The position numbers were made by a program, and so were the translations under genes. From Oscillospiraceae bacterium (GTDB lineage: Bacteria; Bacillota; Clostridia; Oscillospirales; Ruminococcaceae): DNA of 60,076 bases. This document shows positions 1 to 10,342 of the stretch, piece after piece. Below the pieces are notes generated by a model. It saw only the letters and a list, made by a program, of their open reading frames with translations, was not told where the DNA came from and searched no databases. Location of the stretch: the NCBI GenBank assembly GCA_022791945.1, contig JAAVZY010000127.1, forward strand, positions 1 to 60,076, read 5' to 3'. Numbering within the stretch: position 1 is the first letter of the stretch; each line of letters starts with the position of its first letter.

Positions 1-314
1 ATATCCTGTTGCGAGATTTTCTTGCCCTTGCTTTTGCCCTTATGAGCAGCCAGGGCAAGGGTAAACTTGTGTGAAACTGAATAAAGGGATAAGTCGAACA
101 CACTGTGAAAAATCCTTTGTTTTTAAGGCTTTTGGAGGATTTTATAGAAAACCTACGGTGAGCGATAATCGCTCATAGAATCGTAGTATCCAAATTCCAG
201 TTTGTCGAATTGATTATAGCATATAGTTTCCGTTATATCAATGTGTTTTTGTAGAAACTACCGAAGTTATATCCCAGCAACACTTTCCTTAAAAGGGACC
301 CGGAAAATTGGGGG
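1..314. other. Gene-free left edge
   Basis: I see no credible gene in this AT-richer stretch. It holds a small hairpin at 160-174 (GAGCGATAATCGCTC), flanked by CTACG at 153-157 and CGTAG at 182-186. It could be the end or regulatory zone of a gene lying outside the window. Confidence 0.4.
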
Positions 315-343
315 TTGACTTGATGGAAAAAAAGAGGTACAAT
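315..343 (+). promoter_or_regulatory. Sigma-A promoter of uvrB
   Basis: TTGACT (315-320), a 17-nt spacer and TACAAT (338-343). It lies about 85 nt upstream of the uvrB start, and the SOS operator sits just downstream of the -10 element. Confidence 0.85.
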
Positions 344-350
344 GAAATTT

Positions 351-362
351 GAACAGTCGTTC
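351..362 (+). promoter_or_regulatory. LexA (SOS) box upstream of uvrB
   Basis: GAACAGTCGTTC is a perfect GAAC-N4-GTTC palindrome, the core of the Bacillus-type LexA/DinR operator. It begins 8 nt after the -10 element and so overlaps the transcription start. uvrB is a classical SOS gene. LexA repression of the uvrB transcript, probably including the Nudix gene and uvrA, is inferred. Confidence 0.85.
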
Positions 363-426
363 CAAGAATGGTGTTGTATATCAGGGTCACCTACAAAGAG
401 ATCTGAGATTCTAAGGAGAACAGTTT

Positions 427-2400
427 ATGGGGGATATGGAAAGGCGATTTCAGCTTGCATCTGCCTACCGGCCGACCGGCGATCAGCCTGAGGCCATTGC
501 CCGCCTGTCTGAAGGCGTCATCAAGGGGGATAAGGGACAGGTTCTGCTGGGCGTTACCGGTTCCGGCAAAACCTTCACCATGGCCAACATTATCGAGCAG
601 ACCCAGCGCCCAACACTGGTTCTGGCGCACAACAAAATCCTGGCCGCCCAACTGTGCAGCGAGTTTCGGGAATTCTTTCCCAACAACGCGGTAGAGTACT
701 TCGTGTCCTACTACGACTACTACCAGCCGGAAGCCTATGTGCCCAGCACAGACACCTACATTGAAAAGGACAGCGCCATCAATGACGAGATTGACAAGCT
801 CCGCCACAGCGCCACCTCCGCTCTGTCGGAGCGGAGGGATGTGATCATTGTCGCCTCTGTTTCCTGCATCTACTCTCTGGGCAGCCCCATTGATTATCGG
901 ACCATGGTGATCTCCCTCCGTCCGGGAATGGAATGCTCCCGGGATGATCTCCTCCGGCGGCTGGTTTCCATTCAGTATGAGCGAAACGATGTGAACTTTA
1001 TCCGCAACAAGTTCCGGGTCAGGGGAGACGTGGTGGAGATCTACCCGGCCTATGCCTTTGAAACTGCCATCCGGGTGGAATTCTTCGGGGACGAAATCGA
1101 TCGGATCAGCGAGGTAAACCCGCTGACGGGTGAGACAAAAAGCGTTTTGGGCCACATCGCCATCTATCCTGCCTCTCACTACATCGTTCCGGCGGACAAA
1201 ATGCACGAGGCCGTCCAGGACATTGAAGAGGAGCTGGAGGAACGGGTGAAGTTCTTCCGGGATCAGCAGATGCTGCTGGAGGCCCAGCGGATCGAGCAGC
1301 GCACCCGGTATGACATTGAAATGCTTTCGGAGATTGGCATCTGTAAGGGAATTGAGAACTACTCCCGGGTGCTCTCCCGCAGGGAGCCGGGAAGCGTTCC
1401 CTACACCCTGATGGATCACTTCCCGGAGGACTATCTGCTGTTTGTGGACGAGTCCCATGTGACCATTCCCCAGGTACGGGGTATGTACTTTGGGGATCAC
1501 GGACGGAAGAAAACCCTCATCGACTACGGCTTCCGGCTGCCCTCCGCCTATGACAACCGTCCTCTGAGCTTTGATGAATTCTATGAAAAAACCAATCAGA
1601 TCATCTTTGTCAGCGCCACTCCCGGGGAGTTTGAGCATACCCACAGCCAGCAGGTGGTAGAACAGGTAATCCGCCCCACCGGGCTGGTGGATCCGGAGGT
1701 AACCGTGAAGCCGGTGGAGGGGCAGATCGAGGATCTGCTCTTTGAGATCAAATCCACCGTGGAGAAGGGGGAACGGGTGCTGATCACCACCCTGACCAAG
1801 AAGATGGCCGAGGACCTGTCCGCCTATTTTGAAACCATGGAGGTCCGGGCAAAATATCTCCATCACAACATCGACACCATGGAGCGCATGGAGATCATCC
1901 GGGATCTGCGGCTGGGAGAGTTTGACGTGCTGGTGGGCATCAACCTGCTGCGGGAGGGACTGGACATTCCGGAGGTTTCCCTGGTATGCATTCTGGACGC
2001 GGACAAGGAGGGCTTCCTCCGGAGCGAAACCTCCCTGATCCAGACCATCGGCCGCGCGGCCCGAAACGCCCACGGGCGGGTGATCATGTACGCCGACGAG
2101 ATCACCGGCTCCATGGAGCGGGCCATTCGGGAGACAGAGCGCCGCCGGGGCATCCAGATGCGTTACAATGAGGAGCACGGCATTGTGCCTCAGACCATCA
2201 AAAAGGATATCCGGGATGTTCTGGAGATCTCCAAGAAGGATGATATCAAGAACATGAAAACCCGCCATCTGAAGTCAGCAGAGCGGGAGGCTCTGATCAA
2301 GAAGCTGACCGCCGAGATGAAGCAGGCGGCAAAGCTGCTGGAATTTGAGCAGGCGGCGTTCCTGCGGGACAAAATTGAGCAGATCAAGGCTGGAAAGTAG
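427..2400 (+). CDS. uvrB: UvrABC excinuclease subunit B
   Basis: UvrB is the damage-verifying helicase-like subunit of nucleotide excision repair. It is loaded by UvrA and recruits UvrC. The 657-residue length is normal for the family. The Walker A motif GVTGSGKT is at residues 42-49. The damage-probing beta-hairpin region ([20 protein letters not shown]) and helicase motif VI (QTIGRAARN) are present, and the C-terminal UVR helix pair ([16 protein letters not shown]) contacts UvrC. AAGGAG lies 8 nt before the ATG. The Nudix gene and uvrA follow closely on the same strand, under a promoter carrying a LexA box. Confidence 0.98.
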   Translation: MGDMERRFQLASAYRPTGDQPEAIARLSEGVIKGDKGQVLLGVTGSGKTFTMANIIEQTQRPTLVLAHNKILAAQLCSEFREFFPNNAVEYFVSYYDYYQPEAYVPSTDTYIEKDSAINDEIDKLRHSATSALSERRDVIIVASVSCIYSLGSPIDYRTMVISLRPGMECSRDDLLRRLVSIQYERNDVNFIRNKFRVRGDVVEIYPAYAFETAIRVEFFGDEIDRISEVNPLTGETKSVLGHIAIYPASHYIVPADKMHEAVQDIEEELEERVKFFRDQQMLLEAQRIEQRTRYDIEMLSEIGICKGIENYSRVLSRREPGSVPYTLMDHFPEDYLLFVDESHVTIPQVRGMYFGDHGRKKTLIDYGFRLPSAYDNRPLSFDEFYEKTNQIIFVSATPGEFEHTHSQQVVEQVIRPTGLVDPEVTVKPVEGQIEDLLFEIKSTVEKGERVLITTLTKKMAEDLSAYFETMEVRAKYLHHNIDTMERMEIIRDLRLGEFDVLVGINLLREGLDIPEVSLVCILDADKEGFLRSETSLIQTIGRAARNAHGRVIMYADEITGSMERAIRETERRRGIQMRYNEEHGIVPQTIKKDIRDVLEISKKDDIKNMKTRHLKSAEREALIKKLTAEMKQAAKLLEFEQAAFLRDKIEQIKAGK

Positions 2401-2412
2401 GGGAGGAGTTCC

Positions 2413-2871
2413 ATGAATACAGCGCCTTATATCTGTGAAGTTTATTCGCTTTACAGATTGAAACACTACCGTTATACGGTGATCTTTGCCCGCTTTCAGG
2501 ATCAATGGGTCTTCTGTAAGCACCGGGAGCGGGATACCTGGGAAACCGCTGGGGGACACATCGAGCCAGGGGAAACGCCCCAGGAGGGAGCGGCCCGGGA
2601 GCTTCGGGAGGAGACAGGCGCAGCTCGCTTTACAATCGAGCCGCTTTTTGACTTCCGGACCTCCGGCGATCCTCCTGATGCCAACGGTATGGTTTTTCTG
2701 GCTCAGGTGGAGGAGCTGGGCGCGCTGGACAGCCGCTTTGAAATGGAGCGGATCGGGCTGTTCGACGGCCTGCCTGAGAAGCTGACCTATCCCTGGATTG
2801 CGCCGGTACTGTACCGGCATTTGCAAGAGCTGCTTTATGGAAAGGATGAATCCGGTAATGCCAATGGATAA
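2413..2871 (+). CDS. Nudix hydrolase
   Basis: A 152-residue Nudix protein. The Nudix box is complete ([20 protein letters not shown] followed by TG, matching GX5EX7REUXEEXGU), so Mg-dependent cleavage of a nucleoside-diphosphate-X substrate is expected. The exact substrate is not evident. GGAGGA precedes the ATG, 12 nt after the uvrB stop. Its 3' end overlaps the uvrA start. Its place between uvrB and uvrA suggests co-expression during the SOS response, perhaps for nucleotide-pool sanitation (inference). Confidence 0.9.
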   Translation: MNTAPYICEVYSLYRLKHYRYTVIFARFQDQWVFCKHRERDTWETAGGHIEPGETPQEGAARELREETGAARFTIEPLFDFRTSGDPPDANGMVFLAQVEELGALDSRFEMERIGLFDGLPEKLTYPWIAPVLYRHLQELLYGKDESGNANG

Positions 2872-5683
2872 AATTGTGATTCGGGGCGCGCGTGAGAACA
2901 ATCTGAAGAGCATTGATTTGGAGGTTCCGCGTGACAAGTTCATTGTCTTTACAGGGCTTTCAGGCTCCGGAAAGTCCTCTCTGGCCTTCGACACCATCTA
3001 TGCCGACGGCCAGCGGCGGTATGTGGAGAGCCTCTCCTCCTACGCCCGGCAGTTCCTGGGGCAGATGGACAAGCCGGACGTGGATCTCATTGAAGGACTG
3101 TCCCCGGCTATCTCCATTGATCAAAAGACAACCTCCAAGAACCCGCGCTCCACTGTGGGAACGGTAACGGAAATCTATGATTATCTCCGCCTTCTCTACG
3201 CGCGGGTGGGGATCCCCCACTGTCCGGTCTGCGGCCGGGAAATCCGGCAGCAGACCATTGATCAGATGGTTGACAAGGTGATGACCTTGCCGGAAGGAAC
3301 CCGGATTCAGGTGATGGCGCCGGTGGTGCGCGCCCGGAAAGGGGAGCACGTCCGGGAGTTTGAGGCTGCCCGGAAATCCGGCTACGTCCGGGTGCGGGTG
3401 GACGGAAATATGTATGACCTCTCCGAGGAGATCAAGCTGGAGAAGAATAAGAAGCATACCATTGAAATTGTGGTGGATCGGCTGGTGGTCAAGCCGGAGA
3501 TCCGCTCCCGGCTCTCCGACTCCCTGGAGACTGCCACCGGGCTTACCGGCAGCATTGTGACGGTCAGCGTGACGGACGGGGAAGAGATGATGTTCTCCCA
3601 GAGCTACGCCTGCCCGGATCACGGGATCAGCCTGGGGGAGCTGGAGCCCAGCATGTTTTCCTTCAACAATCCCGCCGGCGCCTGCCCCAAATGCACCGGC
3701 CTGGGCACCTTTATGAAGGTGGACCCGGAGCTGATTGTGCCCAATAAAAAGCTCTCCATCCGGGAAGGGGCCATCAAGGCCAGCGGCTGGTACTATGGGG
3801 AGAGCGGCACCATTGCGCAGATGTACTACGAAGCTTTAGCGGAGCACTACGGCTTCTCCCTGGACACCCCCTTTAAGGAGCTTTCTGATCAGGTGCAAAA
3901 CATCCTGTTCTATGGCACCGGGGAAGAGCGGATCAAAATGGTGCGGAAGAACGAATATGGGGAAGGCACCTATATGACCACCTTCGAGGGGATCGCCAAC
4001 AACCTGGAGCGCCGCTTCCGGGAGACGCAGTCCGCCTACATCCGGGAGGAGATCACCCAGTGCATGAGCACCATGCTCTGCCCGGACTGCCACGGGGAGC
4101 GGCTGAAAAAGGAGATTCTGGCGGTCAGGGTAGGGGACCGGAACATCAGTGATTTCTGCAAGCTCTCTGTCTCCCAGGCGCTCCAGTTTGTCCGCAGCCT
4201 GAAGCTCAGCGGCCGGGACATGATGATCGCCCATCAGATCCTCAAGGAGATCAACGAGCGGCTCACCTTCCTGGAGAGCGTGGGCCTGGAGTATCTCACC
4301 CTCTCCCGCTCCGCCGGCACCCTCTCCGGCGGGGAGAGCCAGCGGATCCGGCTGGCGACCCAGATTGGCTCTTCCCTGGTGGGGGTGCTCTACATTCTGG
4401 ACGAGCCCAGCATCGGCCTTCACCAGCGGGATAACGACAAGCTCATTGCCACCCTGAAACGGCTGCGGGATCTGGGCAACACCCTGATCGTGGTGGAGCA
4501 CGACGAGGACACCATGCGGGCGGCGGATTATGTGGTGGACATCGGGCCGGGCGCGGGCGTCCACGGAGGCGAGGTGGTCTGCGCCGGAACGGTGGATGAA
4601 ATCATCGCCTGCGAGCGCTCCATCACCGGCCAGTACCTGAGCGGGCGGAAGCGGATCGAGATCCCGAAAAAGCGCCGGAAGGGCACCGGGGAGTTTCTGA
4701 CCGTGCTGGGCGCAAAGGAGAACAATCTGAAGAATGTGGACGTAAGGTTCCCCCTGGGGGTGATTACCTGTGTCACCGGCGTTTCCGGATCAGGCAAGTC
4801 CACCCTGGTCAACGAAATCCTGTTCAAGGAGCTGTCCAAGGTCATCAGCAACTCCCGGACCCGGGCAGGCGCTCATAAGGAGATCCAGGGGATCGAGCAT
4901 ATTGACAAGATTGTGGATATCAGCCAGTCTCCCATTGGACGGACGCCCCGGTCCAATCCCGCCACCTACACAGGGGTCTTTACGGATATCCGGGAGATCT
5001 TCGCCATGACCACCGACGCGAAGATGAAGGGCTACGGCTCCAGCCGGTTTTCCTTTAATGTGAAGGGAGGGCGGTGCGAGGCCTGCGAGGGAGACGGCAT
5101 TATCAAAATTGAGATGCACTTCCTGCCGGACATCTATGTTCCCTGCGAGGTCTGCAAGGGAAAACGGTATAACCGGGAGACTTTGGAGATAAAATATAAG
5201 GGCAAGTCCATTGACGATGTGCTGAATATGACCGTGGAGGAGGCCCTGGCCTTTTTTGATTCCATCCCCAAGGTGCAGCGAAAGATCCAGACCCTTTACG
5301 ACGTGGGGCTGGGCTATGTGAAGCTGGGCCAGCCTGCTACCACCCTCTCCGGCGGCGAGGCCCAGCGGGTCAAGCTGGCCACGGAGCTCTCCCGCCGGAG
5401 CACCGGCCGCACCCTCTATATTCTGGACGAGCCCACCACCGGTCTTCACACCGCCGACGTTCACAAGCTGATCGACATGCTGAACCGTCTGGTGGAGGGA
5501 GGCAATACGGTTGTGATCATCGAGCACAACCTGGACGTGATCAAGACCTCCGACTATATCATTGATCTGGGCCCGGAGGGGGGCGACAAGGGGGGGCAGA
5601 TCATCGCCAAGGGCACCCCGGAACAGGTGGCAAAGGCAGCGGGCTCCTACACCGGGCAGTATCTCAAAAAGTTGCTGAAATAG
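2858..5683 (+). CDS. uvrA: UvrABC excinuclease subunit A
   Basis: UvrA is the ABC-type ATPase that first recognises damaged DNA. The 941-residue product has two nucleotide-binding domains, [14 protein letters not shown] with signature [11 protein letters not shown] and [13 protein letters not shown] with signature [11 protein letters not shown]. It also has zinc-binding Cys pairs (CPKC; CEAC...CEVC). I chose the ATG at 2858 ([10 protein letters not shown]) because family members begin at this point and AAAGG lies 12 nt upstream. ATG 2864 is the alternative, and an upstream in-frame ATG at 2798 would only add Nudix-overlapping sequence. The gene overlaps the Nudix gene by 14 nt. Confidence 0.97.
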   Translation: MPMDKIVIRGARENNLKSIDLEVPRDKFIVFTGLSGSGKSSLAFDTIYADGQRRYVESLSSYARQFLGQMDKPDVDLIEGLSPAISIDQKTTSKNPRSTVGTVTEIYDYLRLLYARVGIPHCPVCGREIRQQTIDQMVDKVMTLPEGTRIQVMAPVVRARKGEHVREFEAARKSGYVRVRVDGNMYDLSEEIKLEKNKKHTIEIVVDRLVVKPEIRSRLSDSLETATGLTGSIVTVSVTDGEEMMFSQSYACPDHGISLGELEPSMFSFNNPAGACPKCTGLGTFMKVDPELIVPNKKLSIREGAIKASGWYYGESGTIAQMYYEALAEHYGFSLDTPFKELSDQVQNILFYGTGEERIKMVRKNEYGEGTYMTTFEGIANNLERRFRETQSAYIREEITQCMSTMLCPDCHGERLKKEILAVRVGDRNISDFCKLSVSQALQFVRSLKLSGRDMMIAHQILKEINERLTFLESVGLEYLTLSRSAGTLSGGESQRIRLATQIGSSLVGVLYILDEPSIGLHQRDNDKLIATLKRLRDLGNTLIVVEHDEDTMRAADYVVDIGPGAGVHGGEVVCAGTVDEIIACERSITGQYLSGRKRIEIPKKRRKGTGEFLTVLGAKENNLKNVDVRFPLGVITCVTGVSGSGKSTLVNEILFKELSKVISNSRTRAGAHKEIQGIEHIDKIVDISQSPIGRTPRSNPATYTGVFTDIREIFAMTTDAKMKGYGSSRFSFNVKGGRCEACEGDGIIKIEMHFLPDIYVPCEVCKGKRYNRETLEIKYKGKSIDDVLNMTVEEALAFFDSIPKVQRKIQTLYDVGLGYVKLGQPATTLSGGEAQRVKLATELSRRSTGRTLYILDEPTTGLHTADVHKLIDMLNRLVEGGNTVVIIEHNLDVIKTSDYIIDLGPEGGDKGGQIIAKGTPEQVAKAAGSYTGQYLKKLLK

Positions 5684-5685
5684 GC

Positions 5686-5714
5686 TTTACAAATGTATAC
5701 TGATATAGTATAAT
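5686..5714 (+). promoter_or_regulatory. Sigma-A promoter of rubredoxin-fprA
   Basis: TTTACA (5686-5691), a 17-nt spacer and TATAAT (5709-5714), starting 3 nt after the uvrA stop. The redox pair therefore has its own strong promoter and need not rely on SOS-controlled readthrough. Confidence 0.85.
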
Positions 5715-5745
5715 TGAAACAGTACAGCATAAAGGAGCGATTTCT

Positions 5746-5904
5746 ATGGAAAAGTATGTTTGCAGTGTCTGCGGCTATATCTATGATCCTGCGGAGGGCT
5801 GCCCGGATCAGGGGATTGCCCCCGGCACGCCCTGGGATCAGGTGGCGGACAGCTTCACCTGCCCCCTGTGCGGCGTAGGGAAGGATCAGTTCGAAGCCGA
5901 ATAG
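5746..5904 (+). CDS. Rubredoxin
   Basis: A 52-residue iron-only redox protein. The two Cys pairs that bind one iron, CSVCG near the N-terminus and CPLCG near residue 40, flank the conserved [18 protein letters not shown] core. AAAGGAG precedes the ATG. Flavodiiron protein FprA follows 94 bp downstream. In anaerobes rubredoxin passes electrons to FprA for reduction of oxygen to water, so the pair probably works as one oxygen-scavenging unit. Confidence 0.97.
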   Translation: MEKYVCSVCGYIYDPAEGCPDQGIAPGTPWDQVADSFTCPLCGVGKDQFEAE

Positions 5905-5910
5905 CAGGCG

Positions 5911-5945
5911 GCAGACTCCCCCGTTCCTTGGATGGGGGAGTCTGC
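5911..5945 (+). terminator. Stem-loop between rubredoxin and fprA
   Basis: GCAGACTCCCCC pairs with GGGGGAGTCTGC across an 11-nt loop, with no following U-run. A second perfect 20-nt palindrome (CTCCGGCGGGCCCGCCGGAG, 5955-5974) follows. These may stabilise the rubredoxin mRNA or attenuate readthrough rather than fully terminate. Confidence 0.6.
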
Positions 5946-5998
5946 AATGATTTCCTCCGGCGGGCCCGCCGGAGTGAACGAAAGGAAAGGATACAAAT

Positions 5999-7213
5999 AT
6001 GGCAGATATTCAAATCACCAACGGCGTCACCAGCGTGGGGGTGCTCAACCCCAATATGCGGGTGTTTGACATTGTCATGCCCACCGAATACGGCAGCAGC
6101 TACAACTCCTACCTGGTGGAGGGAGAGCGCTCCGCGGCCCTGATTGAGACGGTACATCTGGATTTCTTTGACGAATACCTGGAGAATCTCCGCCGGGCAA
6201 TCGATCTGAACAAGATTGAGTACCTAGTCATGAACCACAACGAGCCGGATCACTCCGGCTCTGTAGAGCGGCTGGCCGGGCTGCTTCCCAACCTGAAAAT
6301 CGTGGTCAGCCAGGCGGGCTCCCTGTATCTGAAGAACATTACCAACCGGAGCGATCTGAATCTGATCATCGCCAAGGACGGGGAGAGCCTGGATCTGGGC
6401 GGAAAGACCCTCCGCTTCATCAGCGCCCCCTTCCTCCATTGGCCGGATTCCATGTTCACCTGGCTGCCGGAGGAGAAGGTGCTGTTCTCCTGCGACTTCC
6501 TGGGGGCCCATTTCTGCGAGCCCACCATGCTGGACACGCATCTGCCGGAGCGTTACCGGGACGGTTATTTTTCCGCCATGGTCGGCTATTACGGGGCCAT
6601 TTTCGGGCCCTTCAAGCCCTATGTGCGCAAAGGCCTGGAGAAGATCCAGGGGCTGGATATCCAGTACGCGGCCACCAGCCATGGCCCGGTGCTCACCAAG
6701 GGCGGAATGCTCGAAAAGGTGATGGATTACTATCGGGAGACAAGCCAGCCCGTGGTGCATGAGCAGCCCCTGATCCCGGTATTCTACACCTCCGCCTATC
6801 ATAACACAGAAAAGCTGGCCCTGGCCATTGCCCGGGGAATCAAGGAAGTCCTGCCTCATGCAGAGGTGACCGCCTACGATTTGGTCTATGCGGATCCGGC
6901 TGAGACTGCCCGTCTGATCAACGAGTGTGACGGCTGCATGATTGGCTCTCCCACGATTAACAGGGACGCGGTGCCGCCGATCTGGGCGCTGCTGTCCCAT
7001 GTGGACGCGGTGAATTTTGCCAAGCGGCCGGTGGGCCTGTTTGGCTCCTACGGCTGGAGCGGGGAGGGAGTCCCGAACCTGCGTGCCCGTTTGGAGGGGC
7101 TGAAGGCCAGGCTCATGCCGGAAGATTTCCGGGTTGTCTTCGTGCCGACGGAAGCGGATCTGGAGAAGGCCAGAGCCTTTGGCCGGAGCTTTGCCGAGCA
7201 GATAAAGGGCTGA
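5999..7213 (+). CDS. fprA: Flavodiiron protein FprA (rubredoxin:oxygen oxidoreductase type)
   Basis: A 404-residue A-type flavoprotein that reduces O2 (or NO) in anaerobes. The N-terminal metallo-beta-lactamase-like domain carries the diiron motif HNEPDH at residues 80-85. Further likely ligands are in HWPDSM, CDFLGAHF and TSHGPV. The C-terminal flavodoxin domain begins near IPVFYTSAYHNTEKLA and binds FMN. AAAGGAAAGG precedes the ATG. The rubredoxin gene immediately upstream is its expected electron donor, giving a complete cytoplasmic oxygen-detoxification pair. Confidence 0.95.
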   Translation: MADIQITNGVTSVGVLNPNMRVFDIVMPTEYGSSYNSYLVEGERSAALIETVHLDFFDEYLENLRRAIDLNKIEYLVMNHNEPDHSGSVERLAGLLPNLKIVVSQAGSLYLKNITNRSDLNLIIAKDGESLDLGGKTLRFISAPFLHWPDSMFTWLPEEKVLFSCDFLGAHFCEPTMLDTHLPERYRDGYFSAMVGYYGAIFGPFKPYVRKGLEKIQGLDIQYAATSHGPVLTKGGMLEKVMDYYRETSQPVVHEQPLIPVFYTSAYHNTEKLALAIARGIKEVLPHAEVTAYDLVYADPAETARLINECDGCMIGSPTINRDAVPPIWALLSHVDAVNFAKRPVGLFGSYGWSGEGVPNLRARLEGLKARLMPEDFRVVFVPTEADLEKARAFGRSFAEQIKG

Positions 7214-7233
7214 TTTGGCGGCGAAAGGAGCCT

Positions 7234-8064
7234 TTGAAGCAAGTGAAGGGAGATCTGCATACTCACAGCTGGCTTTCGGACGGGAGCAATCCGCCGGAGC
7301 GGTTGTTTGAGCTTGCGGCCAGAGCGGGGCTGGACTATCTGGCCGTGACCGATCACGATCGGCTGGAGGCCCCGGATCGGGACTTGGAGGCGGCCCAGCG
7401 CCGGGGCGTTCAGGCCATCTGGGGGACGGAGGTATCCGCCTATGATTTTCAGCGGAAGCGCAGGGTACATATTCTCTGCTACCTCCCGAAGGATCCGGCG
7501 CCCGTCCGGGCCATCTGTGACCGCACCTCCCAAAGCCGCCTGGAGGCAGGCCGCGAGATGGCGCGTCTGGTGGGGGAGCGGTATGGAATCACCCTGCCGG
7601 ACGTGGAGCAGGCGGCAGTCCACTCCAACAGTATATTCAAGCAGCACATCATGCAGGCGCTGATGGAGGCAGGCTATTCCACCCAGATGTTCGGCCCTCT
7701 CTGGCAGGAGCTGTTTGACACCCGTACAGGCAGCTGCGTCCGCTCCTGTCCTCAGCCGGATGTGTGGGAGGTGCTGCCGGTTCTGCGGAGCAGCGGCGGG
7801 ATCTGCGTTTTGGCCCATCCTTATACCTACAACAGTATTGATCTGATGGAGGAGCTGATCTCCCGGGGACTGTTGGACGGGCTGGAGGTCTGGTCCAGCA
7901 AATCCACGCCGGAGCAGGAGGCGTATCTCCTTTCCCGGGCAGAGGAGGCGGGACTGATTCCCACGGGCGGATCGGATTTCCACGGTTCCACCGCTTCCCG
8001 TGTCAGCCCCCTCGGCTCCGCCTTCGCCCCCGAACGCTCCATCGAACTGCTTTTAAGGAGGTAA
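7234..8064 (+). CDS. PHP-domain metal-dependent phosphoesterase
   Basis: A 276-residue polymerase-and-histidinol-phosphatase domain protein. Metal-binding motifs run in the expected order: GDLHTHSWLSDG, VTDHDRLE, GTEVSAYDF, LAHPYTYN and TGGSDFHG. Related proteins (TrpH/YciV type) hydrolyse phosphoester bonds such as 3',5'-bisphosphate nucleosides or short RNA 5' ends. The precise substrate here is unknown. The start is TTG at 7234, 4 nt after GAAAGGAG. A palindromic repeat (PMR1) begins directly after the stop. Confidence 0.88.
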   Translation: MKQVKGDLHTHSWLSDGSNPPERLFELAARAGLDYLAVTDHDRLEAPDRDLEAAQRRGVQAIWGTEVSAYDFQRKRRVHILCYLPKDPAPVRAICDRTSQSRLEAGREMARLVGERYGITLPDVEQAAVHSNSIFKQHIMQALMEAGYSTQMFGPLWQELFDTRTGSCVRSCPQPDVWEVLPVLRSSGGICVLAHPYTYNSIDLMEELISRGLLDGLEVWSSKSTPEQEAYLLSRAEEAGLIPTGGSDFHGSTASRVSPLGSAFAPERSIELLLRR

Positions 8065-8270
8065 GACCTCGAGGGCTCCGCCCCCGAGCCTCCGCCAAGG
8101 GGACGCGTTCCCTTGGATTCCCGTCATCTTTTTCCGGGAGGGGGTGCTGCCGCGCTCTCTTTTCCGATAGGAGCTCTCTGTATGGCAGCACCCCTTCCCG
8201 GAAAAAGAGAATGGGATGCCAAAGGGGTGCGCCCCTTTGGCAGAGGTTTGGGGACAGAGTCCCCAAGGTC
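8065..8270. repeat. PMR1, palindromic modular repeat
   Basis: About 206 bp. It opens with GACCTCGAGGGCTCC and closes with CCCCAAGGTC. Inside are a CCAAGGG...CCCTTGG palindrome, a long inverted pair (TTTTTCCGGGAGGGGGTGCT near 8130 against AGCACCCCTTCCCGGAAAAA near 8185-8205) and a CCAAAGGGGTGCGCCCCTTTGG-type palindrome near 8219. The whole unit is nearly self-complementary. Confidence 0.85.
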
Positions 8271-8293
8271 TACCCCCTGGAAAGGAATTGGAT

Positions 8294-9457
8294 ATGGACA
8301 TCAAAGAAGAAGCCCTTCGGAAGCATCGGGAGTGGCAGGGGAAGATTGAGATTACCTCCCGGGCTCCCATCACCAGCCGGGAGGAGCTGGCCCTGGCCTA
8401 CACCCCCGGCGTTGCCCAGCCCTGCCTGGAAATTCAGAAGGATCCCGCCCTCTCCTACCAGCTCACCCGCCGGGGGAATCTGGTAGCCGTGATCACCGAC
8501 GGAACCGCTGTGCTGGGCTTGGGCGACATCGGCCCGGAGGCCGCCATGCCTGTTATGGAGGGCAAGTGCGCCCTCTTTAAGGAGTTCGGGGGCGTGGACG
8601 CCTTTCCTATCTGCATCAATTCCAAGGATACGGAGGAAATCATCCGCACCATCCAGTGCATTGCTCCCGGCTTCGGCGGGATCAATCTGGAGGATATCTC
8701 CGCGCCCCGGTGCTTCGAGATTGAGCGGAGGCTCCGGGAAAGTCTGTCCATTCCGGTATTCCACGACGATCAGCACGGAACCGCCATCGTGGTGGGCGCC
8801 GCCCTGATCAACAGCCTGAAGCTGGCCGGCAAACGCCCGGAGGACATCACCCTGGTGATCAACGGAGCGGGTGCGGCGGGCATTGCCATTTGCAAGCTCC
8901 TGCTGCAGCTGGGGGTGGGGGATATCATCCTCTGTGATCGGGAGGGGATCCTTGCCCGTGGCGGGCATTTCCTCAACGACGCCCATCGGGAAATGGCAGA
9001 GGTCACCAACCGCTTTCACCGCACCGGTCTGCTGGCAGACGCCATGAAGGGGGCGGATGTGTTCGTGGGGGTTTCCCGCCCAGGACTGGTGACCGGGGAG
9101 ATGGTGCGCTCCATGGGAGAGAAGCCCATCGTGTTCGCTATGGCGAATCCCACCCCGGAGATCATGCCGGAGGAGGCCAGGGCGGCGGGGGCCTTTATCG
9201 TGGGCACCGGGCGCAGCGATTTTCCCAACCAGATCAACAATGTGCTGGCGTTTCCCGGCATTTTCCGGGGCGCTCTCAGCGTCCGGGCCAAGGCGATCAC
9301 CGAGGAAATGAAGCTGGCCGCCGCCAGGGGAATTGCCGCCATCGCCCGGGACGGTTTAAGCACGGAGTACATCCTGCCGGATCCCTTTGACCGCCGTGTG
9401 GCGGAGAGCGTTGCCAGGGCGGTGGCCCGTTCGGCGGGGAAGAGCGCGGAGCAATGA
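8294..9457 (+). CDS. Malic enzyme (NAD(P)-dependent, short bacterial type)
   Basis: Oxidatively decarboxylates malate to pyruvate in the cytoplasm. The 387-residue length fits the short malic enzymes of clostridia. Conserved stretches include YTPGVAQPCLEI, TDGTAVLGLGDIGPEA (substrate/metal region), FHDDQHGTA (metal Asp) and the dinucleotide fold VINGAGAAGIAICKL. I start at ATG 8294 (MDIKEEAL), with GGAAAGGA upstream; an in-frame ATG at 8216 lies inside PMR1 and is not credible. Cofactor preference cannot be read with confidence. Confidence 0.94.
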   Translation: MDIKEEALRKHREWQGKIEITSRAPITSREELALAYTPGVAQPCLEIQKDPALSYQLTRRGNLVAVITDGTAVLGLGDIGPEAAMPVMEGKCALFKEFGGVDAFPICINSKDTEEIIRTIQCIAPGFGGINLEDISAPRCFEIERRLRESLSIPVFHDDQHGTAIVVGAALINSLKLAGKRPEDITLVINGAGAAGIAICKLLLQLGVGDIILCDREGILARGGHFLNDAHREMAEVTNRFHRTGLLADAMKGADVFVGVSRPGLVTGEMVRSMGEKPIVFAMANPTPEIMPEEARAAGAFIVGTGRSDFPNQINNVLAFPGIFRGALSVRAKAITEEMKLAAARGIAAIARDGLSTEYILPDPFDRRVAESVARAVARSAGKSAEQ

Positions 9458-9528
9458 GCGTTTGAAAATGCAAGCAGGCCGGGCGGCATTTGCGCCCGTC
9501 ATCCATATAAGGAAGGATTGATTGCAAT

Positions 9529-9783
9529 ATGACCATTGATTACAAAACCAGCGGAACCTGTTCCCGGAATATCCATCTGACCATTGAGGACGGAATCGTG
9601 AAGGACGTGGCCTTCGAGGGGGGGTGCCATGGGAATACCCAGGGTATCTGCCGCCTAGTCATTGGACGGCCTGCTGCGGAGGTGGCGGAGCTTCTTCGGG
9701 GCGTAGACTGCCGGGGAAAGGGCACCTCCTGTCCGGATCAGCTGGCCAAGGCCATCGATCAGGTGCTGGCGGAGGAGGCCTGA
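9529..9783 (+). CDS. TSCPD domain protein
   Basis: An 84-residue protein of the stand-alone TSCPD family (TIGR03905 type), related to the C-terminal domain of NrdJ-like ribonucleotide reductases. The naming motif is GTSCPDQLA near the end. Other Cys (GTCSRN, GGCHGN, GICRL) suggest metal or Fe-S binding. Cellular function is not established. AAGGAAGG precedes the ATG. The stop codon abuts the ATG of the next gene, so the two are translationally coupled. Confidence 0.85.
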   Translation: MTIDYKTSGTCSRNIHLTIEDGIVKDVAFEGGCHGNTQGICRLVIGRPAAEVAELLRGVDCRGKGTSCPDQLAKAIDQVLAEEA

Positions 9784-10341
9784 ATGGAGCTCTATGTTAC
9801 CCGCCATGGGGAGACAGAATGGAACGCTCAGAGCAGGGTCTGCGGTCTGACCGACGTGGATTTGACGCCTCTGGGGGAGCAGCAGGCCGCCCGGATGGCG
9901 GAAAGCGTGGCAGGGTATCCCATCACCCGGATCCTCTGCTCCCCACTGCTGCGGGCCAGGAAAACCGCTGACTATGCGGCCCGGGCACTGCGCGTCCCTG
10001 TGGAAACGGAGCCAAGGCTGATTGAGCTGAACTACGGGCGCCTGGAGGGAACGGATCGGCGGAGTGAGGCCTTTCTCCAGAGCAAGCGTCAGCTTGCCGC
10101 CCGGTATCCGGAAGGGGAGTCTGCCCTGGACGGCGCCTGCCGGGTATACTCTTTGCTGGAGGAGCTCCGGAACCGCCCGGATGAAACCTTCCTGCTGGTT
10201 GCCCACAACGGCATCTGCCGGATCATCCATACATACTTCCACGACCTGACCAATGAGGAGTATTTCTCCTTCAGCTACGATAACTGCCAGGTCCGCCGAT
10301 ACGAATATCAGCAGGGGATTTCCGTCCTGTCCGCCTACTGA
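9784..10341 (+). CDS. Histidine phosphatase family protein
   Basis: A 185-residue member of the phosphoglycerate-mutase/acid-phosphatase superfamily. The phospho-accepting His is in TRHGETEWN (residues 6-14), the second catalytic His is in LVAHNGICRI, and an Arg contact is in SPLLRARKTA. The length suits small phosphatases (PhoE/CobC-like) rather than phosphoglycerate mutase. The substrate cannot be assigned. It starts at the base after the TSCPD stop and is followed at once by a strong terminator. Confidence 0.88.
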   Translation: MELYVTRHGETEWNAQSRVCGLTDVDLTPLGEQQAARMAESVAGYPITRILCSPLLRARKTADYAARALRVPVETEPRLIELNYGRLEGTDRRSEAFLQSKRQLAARYPEGESALDGACRVYSLLEELRNRPDETFLLVAHNGICRIIHTYFHDLTNEEYFSFSYDNCQVRRYEYQQGISVLSAY

Positions 10342-10342
10342 C

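Noticed and set aside
391-2268. A 625-codon open frame opposite uvrB
   Set aside because: Antisense shadow of uvrB with low-complexity composition and no recognisable motif.
8216-8293. Upstream in-frame extension of the malic enzyme
   Set aside because: These codons lie in PMR1, whereas ATG 8294 has a good Shine-Dalgarno and matches family starts. Similar extensions into repeats were rejected for dnaJ, rqcP and the GyrI-like gene.
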